Shown: piece after piece, positions 1 to 8,292 of the stretch
Numbering within the stretch: the first letter of the stretch is position 1
Layout: each line of letters begins with the position of its first letter
Source of the DNA: VRUE01 sp963706605
Lineage (GTDB): Bacteria; Actinomycetota; Thermoleophilia; Solirubrobacterales; 70-9
Direction of reading: 5' to 3'
Assembly (NCBI GenBank): GCA_963706605.1
Contig: OY970165.1
Coordinates: 2,450,666 to 2,514,665 of the forward strand
Length of the DNA stretch: 64,000 nt
Translations under genes and position numbers: made by a program
The notes under the pieces: generated by a model
Database searches by the model: none
Told to the model about the DNA's origin: nothing
Seen by the model: only the letters and a program-made list of their open reading frames with translations

Positions 1-626
1 ACCGCACCCAGCGTCGAGGGGATCGTCACCGCAGCGAAGGCGAACGGCACAGCGATCCCGGCCAGGGTGCCGAACATGAACAGCATCACGATCAGGGCGA
101 TCGGGATCGCGATCGTCTCCCCCTTGGCGAGGTCTTCGTTGTAGATCTTCTGGGTGTCGTGGTTGATCGCCGGGAAGCCCGAGAGGTAGGTCGTGGTGCC
201 CGGCAGCTGCGGCGTGGCGTCGCGGATGTCCGGCGTCTTCTTGGCGGCGTCCTGGTTTTCCAGCGGGGTGTTGATCTGGGCGTAGGCGACGTGCGGCGAG
301 GCGACCAGGACAGGCCCAGGGTTGGCGCCCTGGACGACCGAGGAGGCCTGCGCCGTCGCCTTCGTGGCCCGGACTCGGAAGGCCGTAGTGCCGGCGACGG
401 GTCGCTTGGTTTGGAAGACCAGCGTGAAGGCGCCGTCACCGCGCTCGTTGAAGTGGTCCTTGAGCAGGTCGAGGCCGCGTTCGGCGTCCGAGCCGGGCAC
501 TCGGAAGCGATTGCTCAGCAGGTCGCCGAGATGCGACGCCCCGTAGCCGCCGAAGACGAAGAGGATCAGCCAGGCGGCAATGACCTTCTTGCGGTTGTCG
601 ATGACGGCGCGCGTCCAGCGCTCCAC
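1..626 (-). CDS. MMPL/RND-family membrane transporter, N-terminal part
   Basis: The gene runs off the left edge, so only about the first 208 residues are present. A GTG start at 626 follows a clear AAGGAA ribosome site. The product opens with a cytoplasmic stretch, then a first membrane helix (around residues 13-30, VIAAWLILFVFGGYGAS). A long extracytoplasmic domain follows, and then hydrophobic helices (IAIPIALIVMLFMFGTLAGI). This order is typical of MMPL proteins, which export lipids or drugs using the proton gradient. It is the last gene in the direction of the VOC/SRPBCC/ArsR genes and may be co-transcribed with them. Substrate cannot be told. Confidence 0.8.
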   Translation of the reverse strand, partial: MERWTRAVIDNRKKVIAAWLILFVFGGYGASHLGDLLSNRFRVPGSDAERGLDLLKDHFNERGDGAFTLVFQTKRPVAGTTAFRVRATKATAQASSVVQGANPGPVLVASPHVAYAQINTPLENQDAAKKTPDIRDATPQLPGTTTYLSGFPAINHDTQKIYNEDLAKGETIAIPIALIVMLFMFGTLAGIAVPFAFAAVTIPSTLGA

Positions 627-700
627 AGCGTTCCTTCCGTCGGACGGGACGAGGAGAAGCCGCGATTCTACGAAAGCCGCGCCACCGGCTCGCCGAGGCC

Positions 701-1051
701 CTACCCGGTCCGCGTCATCAAGCCGACCTGGTGACCCTCGGGATCGGTGAACAGCGCGATCTGACCGCTGGGGATGTCCATCGGACCCATCGTCCGCTTG
801 CCGCCCAGCGTCTCCACCTTGCCCAGGGCAGCCTCGATGTCCTCGACCAGGACGTAAAAGGTGACGTGGCCGGAGTCACCGGGCGGCGCCGCGCCAATTC
901 CCCCTGGGATGCCCTCGCCGCCGGTGTCGATCGTCGTGTACGGCATCCCATCCATGTCGGTCAGCTTCCAGTCGAACAGCGACGAGTAAAAGCCCTTCAA
1001 TGCCTGGTGGTCTTTGCCGGCCACCTCGAACCACATAGTCGGATTGCCCAT
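701..1051 (-). CDS. VOC (glyoxalase/bleomycin-resistance-like) protein
   Basis: A 116-residue single VOC module. The start ATG at 1051 has a strong AGGAGGT site seven bases upstream. The sequence has the usual pattern of this family: early FYSSLFDWKL, a middle HVTFYVLVEDIEAAL strand-helix, and the closing FTDPEGHQVGLM, whose Glu is a common metal ligand. Members bind or isomerise small molecules, and many have unknown substrates. It lies 37 bases downstream of the SRPBCC gene on the same strand, so an ArsR-SRPBCC-VOC operon is likely. Confidence 0.85.
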   Translation of the reverse strand: MGNPTMWFEVAGKDHQALKGFYSSLFDWKLTDMDGMPYTTIDTGGEGIPGGIGAAPPGDSGHVTFYVLVEDIEAALGKVETLGGKRTMGPMDIPSGQIALFTDPEGHQVGLMTRTG

Positions 1052-1088
1052 CGTTTCTTACCTCCTGTGTCGGTGTTTGGGATCGGTG

Positions 1089-1568
1089 TCAGCTGCTGCC
1101 GTCGGCGCCCTCGGGCGCGGCCCATGGGTCGTCGCCGGGATCGCCGCCGGCCGCCGCGAGGGCGAGCCGCTCGGCGTAGTGCTCCCAGCCGTGGCGGTGG
1201 CGCTCGGCGGATTCGGCGTTCGGCAGATCACGGTGGATCAGCCGCAGGTGCGTGCCGTCGCCATCCGGGTCGAGCAGGACCTCGACGGTGCTGGAGCCCG
1301 GCGTGGTCACGGACTCCTCCCCTTCCCAACCCCAGGTGAAGACGACGCGCCGGGGTGGATCGAGCACCACGTAGTTGCCGCTGGCCATGTTGCGACCGTT
1401 GATGTCGCAGCGGAATCCGCCGCCAGGCCGCGGATCCAGATCGGCGCTGCGGCCCATCCACTGAATCATCTTGTCGGGGTCGGTGAAGAAGTCGAAGACG
1501 GTCTCAGGGCTTGCCCCGATGCGAACCTCCACCTCGACCGCGGCCCCGGTCTCTGCGCTGCTTGCCAC
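1089..1568 (-). CDS. SRPBCC/AHSA1-type START-like domain protein
   Basis: A 159-residue ligand-binding fold protein: EVEVRIGASPETVFDFFTDP at the front, then DPRPGGGF, VVFTWGWEG and LRLIHRDLP. I placed the start at a GTG at 1568 because an AAAGGAGG site sits seven bases before it; a longer reading to 1604 has no such site. The start lies 65 bases inside the upstream ArsR gene, a tight overlap suggesting coupled translation. ArsR plus AHSA1-like pairs are widespread in actinobacteria, where the regulator represses its own operon. The ligand is unknown. Confidence 0.85.
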   Translation of the reverse strand: MASSAETGAAVEVEVRIGASPETVFDFFTDPDKMIQWMGRSADLDPRPGGGFRCDINGRNMASGNYVVLDPPRRVVFTWGWEGEESVTTPGSSTVEVLLDPDGDGTHLRLIHRDLPNAESAERHRHGWEHYAERLALAAAGGDPGDDPWAAPEGADGSS

Positions 1569-1914
1569 GTTTGTCCCTCCTTTGCTGCTCCAGCTCGGCG
1601 GCAAGCCTCAGCCGCTCGAGGCGATCGGTCCAGAACTCGTTGAGGAAGTCTCGAAGCCCGGCCAGGCCCTCCGGCCGTGCCCGGTACAAGCGCCGGGTGC
1701 CTTCGCGGCGCTCGATCAGAAGATCGGCCTCGCGCAACGCCGTCAGGTGCTGTGAGACAGCCGGGCGAGAGATCTCGAAGCTCGAGGCGATCTCGCCGGC
1801 GCTCAGCTCGACGTCGCGGACCAGGATCAAGATCTCGCGACGTCGCGGCGCCGCGATCGCACGCGCGACGCGATCCATCTCGGCTCGACTGGTCTCCGTC
1901 TTCATCGGCTTCAT
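1504..1914 (-). CDS. ArsR-family transcriptional repressor
   Basis: A 136-residue winged-helix protein. Residues about 15-95 match the ArsR pattern: AIAAPRRREILILV, then ELSAGEIASSFEISRPAVSQ (recognition helix) and LTALREADLLIERREGTRRL (wing). No cysteine metal-site motif is visible, so metal sensing is unlikely. The C-terminal 45 residues are Arg/Gly-rich and overlap the start of the SRPBCC gene. Probably an autorepressor acting on the palindrome just upstream. Confidence 0.85.
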   Translation of the reverse strand: MKPMKTETSRAEMDRVARAIAAPRRREILILVRDVELSAGEIASSFEISRPAVSQHLTALREADLLIERREGTRRLYRARPEGLAGLRDFLNEFWTDRLERLRLAAELEQQRRDKRGKQRRDRGRGRGGGSHRGKP

Positions 1915-1925
1915 TTAAGCAGATT

Positions 1926-1950
1926 CTTACGTAAGTGTCTTCTTACTTAG
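1926..1950. promoter_or_regulatory. Palindromic operator candidate for the ArsR gene
   Basis: A perfect 10-base palindrome CTTACGTAAG (1926-1935) is followed seven bases later by a half-site-like CTTACTTAG (1942-1950). It sits 12 bases upstream of the ArsR start in an A/T-rich pocket. The position and symmetry suit binding of a dimeric ArsR repressor. Binding is inferred. Confidence 0.5.
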
Positions 1951-2018
1951 TGATTCAGGGCTTAACCGAAGCTCCCCGGGGCGCCGTGCGCGCCCAAATA
2001 CACTTCTAATGGGTTCTG

Positions 2019-2816
2019 ATGAGGCGCCTCACGCTTATAACGATGCTCTTTCTCGCGACGCTGCTCGGCGTCGGGATGGCTGATGCAGAGCCGGTGCAGC
2101 AAGGCAATCTCCTGCTCTCCTTCGGCGGCAGCATCACCCCCCACGCCCTGCCACGCGACCGCGACGTCCCGGTCTCGGTGAACCTGACCGGCGCTGTGCG
2201 AACCATCGATGGCAGCCGTCCGCCCCAGCTTCGCACGATGTCGATCGCGGTCAACCGATACGGCCTGGTCTCGACCGAAGGTCTGCCCATCTGCCGCCCT
2301 GGCCTGATCGAGTCAACCGACTCCCAGGAGGCTCTCGCCCGCTGCGGCGGCGCCCTGGTCGGGCACGGACTGTTCGGGGCCAACGTCGAGTTCCCGAACT
2401 TGGCGCCGTTCCCGGTCGAAGGGAAGATACTGGCCTTCAACGGCAGGTCACACGGCAAACCGGTGGTTCTCGTCCACGTCCACGGCTCGCACCCTGTCGA
2501 GGCCACCGTGGTGCTGACCTTCAAAATCCATCACCTGCGCCGGGGCAAATTCGGCACGGTGCTCTCCACCAGGATCCCGCTGATCGCCTCGGATCTGGGT
2601 TATGTCACCAACGTCTCGCTGGACCTCGGTCGCAAGTATCGCTACCACGGCGAACAGCGCAGCTTCGTCAGCGCCCGCTGCGCCGCTCCAGCCGGCTTCC
2701 CGGGGGCCCTCTTCTCCTTCGCCCGAGGAACCTTCACCTTCGCGGACGGCAAACAGCTCACGACCACGCTGGCTCGCGACTGCGTGGTCCGTGGAGCTTC
2801 GATCAATCGTCCGTGA
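2019..2816 (+). CDS. Secreted protein of unknown function
   Basis: A 265-residue protein with a clear signal peptide (LTLITMLFLATLLGVGMADA, cleavage near residue 23). The mature part begins with LLLSFGGSITPHALPRDRDV and has alternating beta-type hydrophobic stretches. Cysteines at CRPG, ARCGG, ARCAA and DCVV could form disulfides. I do not recognise a named domain, though this pattern looks like a lineage-specific exported beta-sandwich. It is alone between the ArsR operon and the GGDEF/HD gene. Confidence 0.7.
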   Translation: MRRLTLITMLFLATLLGVGMADAEPVQQGNLLLSFGGSITPHALPRDRDVPVSVNLTGAVRTIDGSRPPQLRTMSIAVNRYGLVSTEGLPICRPGLIESTDSQEALARCGGALVGHGLFGANVEFPNLAPFPVEGKILAFNGRSHGKPVVLVHVHGSHPVEATVVLTFKIHHLRRGKFGTVLSTRIPLIASDLGYVTNVSLDLGRKYRYHGEQRSFVSARCAAPAGFPGALFSFARGTFTFADGKQLTTTLARDCVVRGASINRP

Positions 2817-2856
2817 GGCATTAAAAGTTGCGCCGGATCTTCCGATATGAAGGTTT

Positions 2857-4092
2857 GTGTATGCACTCGGTTGGAGATCGGCGATCGGACCTTCCATCTT
2901 CGCCGTGGTGGCGATCGTGCTGCTCGTCTATGACCACCTCAACCAGCGCGTTCCCCCGCTCGTCTTCTGGCTGACGCTGGGCCTGATCATCGCGGTCTTC
3001 TCGCGCACGATCGACACCCTTCGCAAGCAGTCAACCGAGCTGGAGTGGCACGAGGTGAGCGCCCGCAGCGATCAGGTCACCGGCCTGGAGAACCGGCGCA
3101 TGCTGGAGGCCGACATCGCGACGGCGATCGCCGATCCGTCCGGCAGCCATGTGCTCGTCCTCTTCGAGCTCGACGGCCTCCAGGCCTACAACAACCGACT
3201 TGGCTACGCCGCGGGAGACGAGCTCCTGCGGCGGTTCGCGCTCAATCTCGTCGCGGCCGTGGCGCCGCTCGGCGGCACCGCCTACCGCAGCGACGGCGGC
3301 CGTTTCGCGGCGCTCGCGCCGGCCGGCAACAGCCGGCTCGGGGAGATGGTGCTGGCGGCGGCGACCTCGCTGCGCGGCAACGACAACGAGCTCTCCGTCG
3401 CCATGACCTACGGCGAGGTCGTGATGCCCGACGAGGCCGCGGACGCATCCGCTGCGTTGCAGATTGCGGGCCAACGGCTCGACGCGCACAAACAGCGCCA
3501 GCACCGCTCGGCGAGACGGCAGGCTCACGCCGTCTTGATCGCGGCCCTGAGCGCCAGACGACCTGACCTGCGAGACCACCTCCGTGTCGTCGCCTACCGG
3601 GCGATCGCCCTTGGGCGTCGCCTCAGGATGAACCGCGAGGAGATCGACGACGTCGCCCTCGCCGCCGAGCTTCAGGACGTGGGGCTGCTCGCGGTCCCGG
3701 AGTCAGTGCTGGAAAAGGAGGCTCTCGACGAAGTCGAGCGAGCGATGGTGCGCAGCCACACCGCCGAGGGCGCGAGAATCATCTCCGCCGCGCCGGGACT
3801 CGCCCCCGTCGCCCGCCTGGTGCGCTCCAGCACCGAGCACTTCGACGGCAGCGGCTATCCGGATGGTCTCGCCGGCGACGCCATCCCGCTCGGAGCGCGG
3901 GTGATCGCCGTCTCGGTCGCCTTCGCAGCGATGACCGAGCGGCGCCCCTACCGGGAACCCGTCAGCCCCGACGAAGCGCTGGCCGAGCTGCGTCGCAGCT
4001 CCGGGAGTCAATTCGACCCGCGCGTCGTCGAGGCTCTCGCCGTGGACCTCGCCGAAGAGGCGGTCCCGGTCGCTGCGCCCGCTTTGGGCTAG
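2857..4092 (+). CDS. Degenerate GGDEF + HD-GYP protein, membrane bound
   Basis: A 411-residue protein starting at GTG 2857 (GAAGG upstream). Two membrane helices come first (SIFAVVAIVLLVYDHL; VFWLTLGLIIAVFS). A GGDEF-type domain follows (about 70-200), starting at DQVTGLENRRMLEADI, then an HD-GYP domain (about 230-390). Both catalytic signatures are broken: the GGDEF loop reads RSDGGRF, the HD dyad reads LQDVGLL instead of LHDIGK, and the later DAFDAM reads VAFAAM. The GYP loop (FDGSGYPDGLAGDAIPLGAR) is preserved. Most likely a sensor or scaffold rather than an active cyclic-di-GMP enzyme. Confidence 0.8.
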   Translation: MYALGWRSAIGPSIFAVVAIVLLVYDHLNQRVPPLVFWLTLGLIIAVFSRTIDTLRKQSTELEWHEVSARSDQVTGLENRRMLEADIATAIADPSGSHVLVLFELDGLQAYNNRLGYAAGDELLRRFALNLVAAVAPLGGTAYRSDGGRFAALAPAGNSRLGEMVLAAATSLRGNDNELSVAMTYGEVVMPDEAADASAALQIAGQRLDAHKQRQHRSARRQAHAVLIAALSARRPDLRDHLRVVAYRAIALGRRLRMNREEIDDVALAAELQDVGLLAVPESVLEKEALDEVERAMVRSHTAEGARIISAAPGLAPVARLVRSSTEHFDGSGYPDGLAGDAIPLGARVIAVSVAFAAMTERRPYREPVSPDEALAELRRSSGSQFDPRVVEALAVDLAEEAVPVAAPALG

Positions 4093-4499
4093 TAGCCCTG
4101 CGCCCGATTTCCGGCTTCTTCGATTCCCCTCTGGGCCTCTTCCTTGCCCTTTTCGATCCCCTTCTGCGCTTCCTGCTTGGCCCTTTCGATTCCCCCCTGC
4201 GCTTCCTGGGAACCCTGTTCGATTCCCCGCTGAGCTTCCTCAGAGCCCTGGCTGACGCCCTGCTTCGCTTCCTTTTCCGCCTTTTCGAAGCCCTTCCTGA
4301 CTTCTTCCTTGCCCCTTTCGGCTCCCTGCTTCACTTCTTCGCCGGCCTTTTCGATCCGTTCCTGGGCTTCGCTGGTGCTGCCGTTGTCGCTGCTGTCTCC
4401 ACAGCCGGCCCAGGCAACCCCCGCGACCCCGATCGAGAGCGCAACCAGGAGCGCCGGAGCGCGCCGCGACAACTTCCGCCTCAAACCGTCCTCTGACAC
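4089..4499 (-). CDS. Repeat-rich lipoprotein
   Basis: A 136-residue product from GTG 4499, chosen because GAGAGGAG lies just upstream; a longer frame starts at 4556. A signal peptide ends at a lipobox VAWAGC, so the protein is probably lipid-anchored. After a Ser/Asp linker the rest is highly charged, with 11-residue repeats of the type GSEEAQRGIEQ / AKQEAQKGIEK / GKEEAQRGIEE. These would form long amphipathic or coiled helices, as in apolipoprotein or LEA-like proteins. It converges with the GGDEF/HD gene, overlapping by four bases. Confidence 0.75.
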   Translation of the reverse strand: MSEDGLRRKLSRRAPALLVALSIGVAGVAWAGCGDSSDNGSTSEAQERIEKAGEEVKQGAERGKEEVRKGFEKAEKEAKQGVSQGSEEAQRGIEQGSQEAQGGIERAKQEAQKGIEKGKEEAQRGIEEAGNRAQGY

Positions 4500-4609
4500 A
4501 TCGACTCCTCTCGTTGGTGAACCGACACGAAGCAAGAAGGCGATCTTTGCACTCACGGGGGCGACGGGCCAGCTCAGCAGGTTTCATCGCGCCTGGCCGT
4601 GGATCGACC

Positions 4610-4621
4610 TAAGATCGACCG
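4610..4621 (+). promoter_or_regulatory. -10 box of a leaderless promoter
   Basis: TAAGAT at 4610-4615 lies six bases before the GTG of the PhzF gene, which has no ribosome site. This spacing puts transcription start at or next to the start codon, as in leaderless actinobacterial mRNAs. Inferred from spacing only. Confidence 0.35.
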
Positions 4622-5299
4622 GTGCCCGCGCTGCACGTCCTCCGTGTCTTCGTCAACGAGGACGCGGAGTGGGGCAACCCGCTCGGCGTCTTCCTCGACG
4701 GCGACCGGGTCCCCGAGGGGGAGCGACAGCGAATCGCGGCCGAGCTGGGGTTCAGCGAGACGGTCTTCGTCGACGACCGCGATTCCGGTCGAATCCGCAT
4801 CTACACCCCCTTGACCGAGCTTCCCTTCGCCGGACATCCCACCGTCGGCGCCGCCTGGCTGCTGGCAAGGGAGGGTGCGGCGGTGAGGGCACTCCGGCCG
4901 CCGGCGGGAGAAGTGAGGGTGCGCTACGACGGGGATCTCACCCACATCGCCGCCCGGCCCGAGTGGGCCCCCAGCTTCGAGTACACACAGTTCGATGCCC
5001 CGGCCGACGTGAGAGCGCTCAGTGGGCCGCCCGGAGGCCTTCGCAACACCTACGCCTGGGCCTGGATCGACGAGGCAGCGGGGACGATCCGCGCTCGCTG
5101 CTTCGCGCCCGAGGTCGGCATCGCGGAGGACGAGGCAACCGGCTCAGCCGCCCTGGGCCTATGCAACCGACTTCAGCGTCCGATCACGATCCACCAAGGC
5201 AACGGCTCGGTTCTCCTCTGCAGCCCGACAGCCGAAGGCCGGGTGGAGGTCGGTGGCCGGGTGAAGCTCGACAAGACAAGCGAACATGGGGCCAGGTAG
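4622..5299 (+). CDS. PhzF-family isomerase-like protein
   Basis: A 225-residue protein of the PhzF/diaminopimelate-epimerase fold. Visible landmarks are FVNEDAEWGNPLGVF at the start, the catalytic Glu in GFSETVFV, LPFAGHPTVGAAW and the second-half EDEATGSAALGL. PhzF proteins do a proton shift on small substrates; the family is broad and most members are not phenazine enzymes. The length is short for the family (usually 260-300). Its last 141 bases overlap the 3' end of the convergent VWA gene. Confidence 0.85.
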   Translation: MPALHVLRVFVNEDAEWGNPLGVFLDGDRVPEGERQRIAAELGFSETVFVDDRDSGRIRIYTPLTELPFAGHPTVGAAWLLAREGAAVRALRPPAGEVRVRYDGDLTHIAARPEWAPSFEYTQFDAPADVRALSGPPGGLRNTYAWAWIDEAAGTIRARCFAPEVGIAEDEATGSAALGLCNRLQRPITIHQGNGSVLLCSPTAEGRVEVGGRVKLDKTSEHGAR

Positions 5300-6274
5300 C
5301 AGCGCGGCGCCCGACTGTTCTTCCACGGAGGCTTCTTCTTCACCGGATCCTTCTTCTTCGATGATTCCTTCTTCGGGGGCGGTTTCTTCTTCTGAAGTGG
5401 ATTCTTCCGGGGTGGTTTCTTCTTCAGGGCTCGTTTCTTCCACTTCTTCGGTGGTTTCTTCTTCCCCTTCGCCCGACGCTTCTTCTTCCAGTTCTCTTTC
5501 TTCGGTTTCTTCTTCGCCTTCGGGTACCGCCGACCCGGTCGCGGCGGCGGTTTCCTTCCGCATGACTTCTTCAAGCTGGGCTTCCGTGCTGGGGGCGCGG
5601 ATCTCGACGTCGGCATATGGCGTCAGCGCCTTCTTGAAGGCCTCCAGTCGGTGTTCCTGCTTCTTCGTCGCCCCCAGCGCGACCAGCCGGAATACGGTCT
5701 CGATGCCCGACTGCTGGAGTGCGTCACGAATTTCGTTGGTTGCGTATTCGGCGCATTCGTCTTCCCCGCCGGTGAAGATGAGGATGCGCTTTTCCGCCGA
5801 GGGGCCATTCCGGAAGCCTTCGGCGGTGAAGTCGTCGATCGCGGCGCGCACCGCGTAGGACATGTTGGAGCTGCCTTCGGGCCGCTGTTCGGAGGCGGCT
5901 TCCTGCACGTCGTCGCTGTGGCCGCTGCCGAAGTCGACCAGCAGCTGACCCGCTTCGTCGCATCCACCCCCCGCCCGGCGCAGAGCCAGCCCCTCGTGGC
6001 TGAGCGGAACCACGTACTGCCCGATGGCATCGGCCGCGGCTTCGAGTTTGCTCTTGCGGCCAAACGATTTGCCCATCGCGGAGGAGGCGTCGAGGACGAG
6101 CTCCGTATCACTCAGCGGCAGCTTGGTTGCGGAGAGGTCTGCCGCAACCTGCCACGGCTTCGGCGCACCGACCAGCGCCCAGACCGCGGTCGCAAGGCCG
6201 ACGACGGCCACTGCGCCCTGAAACCAGCGCTGCTCGTAGAAGGGAGGGTTCCTCTGAGGATCCACCATATCCAT
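5159..6274 (-). CDS. VWA-like membrane-anchored protein with Glu-rich tail
   Basis: A 371-residue protein. One membrane helix near the N-terminus (WFQGAVAVVGLATAVWALVG) is followed by a von Willebrand A-like domain (about 55-235). The metal site is degenerate: the first loop is DASSAM rather than DxSxS, the Thr loop is EGSSNMSYA, and the Asp loop reads FTGGEDE. A tail of about 90 residues is almost all Glu, Thr and Ser. The last 45 residues are ordinary sequence and overlap the PhzF gene. Likely an outside-facing binding or stalk protein that no longer binds Mg through a full MIDAS. Confidence 0.7.
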   Translation of the reverse strand: MDMVDPQRNPPFYEQRWFQGAVAVVGLATAVWALVGAPKPWQVAADLSATKLPLSDTELVLDASSAMGKSFGRKSKLEAAADAIGQYVVPLSHEGLALRRAGGGCDEAGQLLVDFGSGHSDDVQEAASEQRPEGSSNMSYAVRAAIDDFTAEGFRNGPSAEKRILIFTGGEDECAEYATNEIRDALQQSGIETVFRLVALGATKKQEHRLEAFKKALTPYADVEIRAPSTEAQLEEVMRKETAAATGSAVPEGEEETEERELEEEASGEGEEETTEEVEETSPEEETTPEESTSEEETAPEEGIIEEEGSGEEEASVEEQSGAALLPGPMFACLVELHPATDLHPAFGCRAAEENRAVALVDRDRTLKSVA

Positions 6275-6334
6275 TCAGTTAGGTGGAGTGTAAATATAGT
6301 TTGGATTGCGATTGCAGTCCAAATTGGACAGCCG

Positions 6335-6722
6335 CTACGGCGCTGTAGCGGACGGATCCATCGGGTGAAGCTCACCCCTGGTCAATGCCTCGGTGCGCAG
6401 GTGTCCGATCGCCTGGTACTCGGTCGAGCTGATCATGTCGAGGAAAGCCTGCCGGGTGGGATACTCGACGAGGACGACCAGGTCCCAGGAGTCCTCGCCC
6501 AAACAGCGCCAACGCCGGCTTCCCGAAGAAGACGATTCGACCACCGGCCTTCTCGAGCAGCGGAGCGACGGCAACGCCGTATTCCTCGTAGCGCTCCCGC
6601 CCGCCCTCCGGGTGGAAGGCAAGGAGATTCAGCATCACCACGGGTGCGCCCTCTCCGGCACGCTCTGCAAACGCGGCAAATCCCTCTTCGTTCAGCCGCT
6701 CGGGCTGGCCCGCGGTATTCAC
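6335..6722 (-). pseudogene. DUF1330-like protein, frameshifted
   Basis: Two reading frames together give one DUF1330-type protein. The first runs ERAGEGAPVVMLNLLAFHPE to EKAGGRIVFFGKPALALFG; the second continues EDSWDLVVLVEYPTRQAFLD to SSTEYQAIGHLRTEAL. The break is in a GGG run near 6497: one G fewer would read LFGEDSWD in frame. The GTG at 6722 is a guess for the start. Either a real pseudogene or a one-base consensus error. Confidence 0.7.
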
Positions 6723-6904
6723 GCGGGCGAACGATATCGCTCCGGGTGTCCCCCAGTCTCTCGACCACTCCAGACTCTGTGCCACGGAACATTCGTGATC
6801 AACCACGTGGCCGCAACATTGGGTGAGACTTCGGTTTGGGGGTTGAAACTGGCCTCGGCAGCCGTAAAGGGAATGCCGGGCGCTCAACCCGAGGAGGCAA
6901 TTGG

Positions 6905-7918
6905 ATGAAGTGTCGACAACGACACGGGATGTTGGGGCAATCTGGCTTTCTGACCATAGCCGCGGTGAGCGCATGGGTGCTCTTGGCGGCTGGGGCGGCG
7001 CAGGCGTCGACGATCACCGTCGGAAGCGTTCTGCCCCCCGGGTCTTCTCCAGCACCATTCGGACAGGTGCAGACCCTCTTCAATTCAGCGTTGCCAGAGA
7101 AAGGCGCCAACCTCGTCTCGCCGGCCAGCGGCGCAATCGTGCGCTGGCGGATACAGGGCGCCGAAGGGGGGCCATTCCGCCTACGAGTCCTCCGGCCCAA
7201 CGGCTCGGGCGCCTACGCCGCGGTCGGCACCAGCAACCCGGCGACCCCGTCTGACACCGGGGTGCAGACCTTCACTGCGAATCTGCCGATCCATGCCGGG
7301 GACCTGATCGGGATCGACCCAACCAACGGCAGCGACAAAATCGGGGTTGTGGAAGTCCCCGGCGCGAGCTATGGCTTCATCTTCCCGCCGCCCTTTGACG
7401 GCTCGACGGTGGCCCCGAGCGGAACGGTTGCGGGCAAGGAGATCGAGCTCAGTGCCGAAGTTCAGCCAACCCCCGCCATAACCTCGATCGTTCCCAACTT
7501 TGGCTCGATCGTCGGTGGCACCAGCGTAAAGATCACCGGTACGAACCTCGGCGGGGCGAGTGAGGTCAAGTTTGGCTCCACGCCGGCGACGGGCTTCACG
7601 GTCGAATCGGACACCCAGATCACCGCGACCGCCCCACCCAGCACCACCGTCGGCGGGGTTCATGTGACGGCCACCACCCTGGCCGGAACCAGCGCAACCG
7701 TCTCCGGAGACCAGTTCTTCTACGACGGGTGCGTGGTACCCAAACTGAAGGGCAAGAAGTTGAAGGCCGGCAAGCAGGCGCTGCGCAGAGGCGACTGCAA
7801 GCTGGGCAAGGTCAAACACCGGAAAGGCAAATCCTCCAAGGTGCTCACGCAGAGCCCCAAGCCAGGCAAGGTGCTGGCGCCGGGGACCAAGGTAAACGTC
7901 ACCGTGGGAAAGAAGTAG
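6905..7918 (+). CDS. Secreted IPT/TIG-domain protein with PASTA-like end
   Basis: A 337-residue exported protein. The ATG at 6905 follows GAGGAGG, and this choice gives a clean signal peptide (LTIAAVSAWVLLAAGAAQAS). Residues about 30-190 look like a beta domain (TITVGSVLPPG). Next comes an IPT/TIG immunoglobulin-like fold (ITSIVPNFGSIVGGTSVKIT, EVKFGSTPATGF). The C-terminus CVVPKLKGKKLKAGKQALRR to SPKPGKVLAPGTKVNV resembles one PASTA repeat. This suggests a cell-surface or wall-binding protein. Confidence 0.8.
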   Translation: MKCRQRHGMLGQSGFLTIAAVSAWVLLAAGAAQASTITVGSVLPPGSSPAPFGQVQTLFNSALPEKGANLVSPASGAIVRWRIQGAEGGPFRLRVLRPNGSGAYAAVGTSNPATPSDTGVQTFTANLPIHAGDLIGIDPTNGSDKIGVVEVPGASYGFIFPPPFDGSTVAPSGTVAGKEIELSAEVQPTPAITSIVPNFGSIVGGTSVKITGTNLGGASEVKFGSTPATGFTVESDTQITATAPPSTTVGGVHVTATTLAGTSATVSGDQFFYDGCVVPKLKGKKLKAGKQALRRGDCKLGKVKHRKGKSSKVLTQSPKPGKVLAPGTKVNVTVGKK

Positions 7919-8292
7919 TCGACTGATCTGGCTGTCCGGCCCGTCGCTGGTCTCCGACCCCGGCGCGCCGGGCAGCCAACCCCACTCTCGCCTGCAGAGC
8001 TAACCGTAGTTGGCCCGGTGAAGCCTGGTCTCATGAGCGTCTCTACATCTACCCCGGCGGTTCTTCCCCTATCTGCAGGCGACTTGGGCCAATGTAGAAG
8101 CCGTGGAACTTGGCAAATTTTCCGCCTTCCCGAAGACGCCCACGGGGGCCCCACCTGAACGCAAGACGGACTCCTGGCGCGGTTTCCGCGTAGGTATTGC
8201 GACCGTGTCACGGCGGAATTCCTGCACGCCAGGATCGTTCATTGACGTCGAACCCACGCGCGCATAGGCATTCCCTCTGCTCAGCGGTTCAG
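7919..8292. other. Intergenic region without a supported gene
   Basis: About 370 bases between the TIG protein and the broken membrane gene. Small frames exist on both strands, but none has a ribosome site plus plausible protein character. A short GC palindrome (ccggcgcgccgg) lies near 7963-7974. Confidence 0.4.

Noticed and set aside
5286..5858. Ser-rich plus-strand open frame of 190 codons
   Set aside because: It is the complement of the Glu-rich tail of the VWA-like gene (GAA/GAG runs read as TTC/CTC/TCT on the other strand), without ribosome site or domain.
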